This document shows, piece after piece, positions 13,962 through 14,004 of a stretch of DNA of 14,004 nt. The stretch comes from Bacteroidales bacterium. GTDB taxonomy: Bacteria > Bacteroidota > Bacteroidia > Bacteroidales > Bacteroidaceae. How positions within the stretch are numbered: the first letter of the stretch is position 1; each line of letters begins with the position of its first letter. The translations under genes were made by a program, and so were the position numbers. Under the pieces are notes generated by a model that made no database searches, was not told the origin of the DNA, and saw only the letters and a list, made by a program, of their open reading frames with translations. The DNA is taken from NCBI GenBank assembly GCA_004552195.1, contig SFPC01000061.1, forward strand, positions 1 through 14,004, read 5' to 3'.

Positions 13962-14000
13962 AAAGTTAGTGCAAGGCGAGAGAAGAATGAAAAACAAAGC
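13962..14000 (-). repeat. 39-bp direct repeat, copy 2
   Basis: An exact second copy, 84 bases from copy 1, near the window end. Here the base before the repeat is A instead of C, changing the minus-strand -7 box to TAACTTTT, so this copy is a weaker or inactive promoter. Further copies may lie beyond the window. Confidence 0.8.
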
Positions 14001-14004
14001 GAAA

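Noticed and set aside
13878..14000. CRISPR-like repeat-spacer pair
   Set aside because: Only two copies are present, with a 45-base gap and promoter boxes in the repeat, and no cas genes are nearby. A duplicated promoter segment explains it better.

Overview
The window is chromosomal DNA from a Bacteroidales-type bacterium (phylum Bacteroidota). Three things support this. The gene order rpmB-rpmG-DUF4295-ftsY-rimO-HU is a familiar Bacteroidales block. Several intergenic regions carry the Bacteroidota-type promoter, with a TAnnTTTG box about 20 bases after a TTG-like box and little or no Shine-Dalgarno sequence. The lipoprotein carries an acidic surface-export-like signal directly after its lipidated cysteine. 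The genus cannot be fixed from the sequence alone; Prevotellaceae or Bacteroidaceae relatives are plausible.

Layout. 1-878: ribosomal protein operon (L28, L33, DUF4295 microprotein) behind a clear promoter, closed by a strong terminator at 955-990. 1267-3852: ftsY, rimO and a small HU protein, all on the plus strand and closely spaced. 3988-5565: a second HU-fold gene whose product continues through a long acidic linker, one membrane helix and a periplasmic LysM domain; this is the most intriguing protein here. 5574-5634: a long hairpin between convergent genes. 5660-6121 (minus) and 6345-7634 (plus): an Lrp/AsnC regulator divergent from an O-acetylhomoserine sulfhydrylase, with two inverted repeats lying in the two opposed promoters. 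7741-8898: mnmA, with a strong palindrome inside its first codons. 8939-10540 (minus): the replicative helicase dnaB. 10609-12057 (minus): a lipoprotein with an Ig-like and a beta-helix-like part. 12159-12350: a 192-bp MITE-like palindromic element with perfect 20-bp terminal inverted repeats and a TATA target duplication. 12395-13843 (minus): the M20 dipeptidase pepD. 13878-14000: a 39-bp direct repeat, one copy of which carries the pepD promoter.

How the parts relate. Most genes are housekeeping: ribosome assembly and modification (L28, L33, RimO acting on S12), SRP receptor, tRNA thiolation, replication, sulfur amino acid synthesis and peptide turnover. The accessory signals lie between genes: the MITE, AT-rich repeats of the AATGTATAATGA type, GC-rich palindromes and the duplicated promoter segment. 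No tRNA, rRNA, CRISPR array, phage gene or complete transposase gene was seen.
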